In this document: one piece after another, positions 62,246 through 62,514 of the stretch
Layout: each line of letters starts with the position of its first letter
How positions within the stretch are numbered: position 1 is the first letter of the stretch
From: Serpula lacrymans var. lacrymans S7.9
Lineage: Eukaryota; Basidiomycota; Agaricomycetes; Boletales; Serpulaceae
Reading direction: 5' to 3'
DNA length: 62,514 nucleotides
Assembly (NCBI RefSeq): GCF_000218685.1
Contig: NW_006763309.1
Span: forward strand, 129,979 to 192,492
Made by a program: the position numbers and the translations under genes
Notes under the pieces: model-generated
The model's database searches: none
Told to the model about the DNA's origin: nothing
The model's input: the letters and a program-made list of their open reading frames with translations, nothing else

Positions 62246-62514
62246 ATGTGTCACCGTCTCCTCCGTTTCCACAAGTTCTCCACATGCGGTCACTTGACCT
62301 TCCAAGGCGATCGCTACATCGACTGCCGCTCCCCAACCTGCCATATTAGCGCCGCTCATCCTCAATCCTGTGGCTCCCCTGCAAGCCCCTGCAACTGCCG
62401 CAGATACTACAAGTACGTCCCCCCTCCCCCTCCTCCCTCCCCCACTCACCCCCTCCCAGCCAGCCCCAGCGCCAGATCACCCAAGAAGTGAGTCGCTCTT
62501 TCCCGCTCTCATCC
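62246..62514 (+). CDS. Probable small cysteine-rich protein, 5' part (partial)
   Basis: From the ATG at 62246 the frame reads MCHRLLRFHKFSTCGH, then YIDCRSPTCHISAAHPQSC and PCNCRRYY. A donor GTACGT follows at about 62413 and an acceptor CGCCAG at about 62476, after which the frame continues SPKK to another donor GTGAGT near the window edge. The spacing, with an early CGH and repeated D-C...C...HP.SC, resembles a family of small cytosolic cysteine-rich proteins that I recall from Agaricomycetes, with no known function. There is no signal peptide. The 3' end lies outside the window, so the call is tentative. Confidence 0.5.

Noticed and set aside
61574..62449. Minus-strand frames of 168 and 115 codons near the right edge
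   Set aside because: Pro/Ser/His-rich or Gly/Ala/Val-rich chance frames; the 115-codon one is antisense to the cysteine-rich gene.

Overview
This window looks like nuclear DNA of a filamentous basidiomycete, most likely an Agaricomycete. The evidence is the density of short GT-AG introns (mostly 45-70 bp), a FunK1-type protein kinase, Ty1/copia and Ty3/gypsy elements with 5-bp target duplications, and several multi-exon gene families that I know mainly from mushroom-forming fungi. No database was searched. Family names come from recognised motifs, and exon structures were built by hand so that reading frames stay open across every junction.

Layout. Bases 1-25,000 are a transposon-rich island. 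Its core is a large inverted repeat: 1437-4733 and 12721-16015 are almost identical arms of about 3.3 kb around an 8-kb loop. Each arm carries the same broken copia RNase H fragment, a degenerate 15-bp repeat array and a 278-bp fold-back element sitting inside that array. The loop holds a copia pol gene that begins in mid-protease at the arm junction, a copia LTR, a broken Myb/SANT-like gene and a gypsy pol remnant interrupted by LTR insertions. Further right are two more solo LTRs of the same family, remnants of a small zinc-finger gene, and a six-exon Agaricomycete gene interrupted by a single TGA.

Bases 25,000-58,100 are gene-dense and mostly single-copy in character: FunK1 kinase, TAF5 (-), a PAP2 phosphatase, a Nur1-like nuclear rim protein, a four-finger C2H2 regulator, fructose-1,6-bisphosphatase, a Pmp3/Sna-type membrane protein, a secreted PNGase A, C1-tetrahydrofolate synthase (-), mitochondrial GrpE, mitochondrial Phe-tRNA synthetase (-), a complex I NDUFA5 subunit, an acidic nuclear-type protein, a GCIP/CCNDBP1-like protein (-) and the i-AAA protease Yme1. 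From about 44 kb on, genes alternate in head-to-head and tail-to-tail pairs, and five of seven products are mitochondrial or potentially mitochondrial. Bases 58,079-62,245 show no gene I can support. A probable small cysteine-rich gene begins at 62,246 and runs off the edge.

How the parts fit together. The right half encodes core functions: TFIID, gluconeogenesis, one-carbon metabolism, and mitochondrial import, translation, respiration and proteolysis. The left half is a graveyard of mobile elements. Nearly all in-frame stops there can be explained as CGA to TGA, the mark expected from decay of methylated CpG. The strongest candidates for something unusual are the palindrome-like structure and its boundaries, the biased nonsense decay, and the two-start C1-THF synthase that may supply both cytosol and mitochondria.
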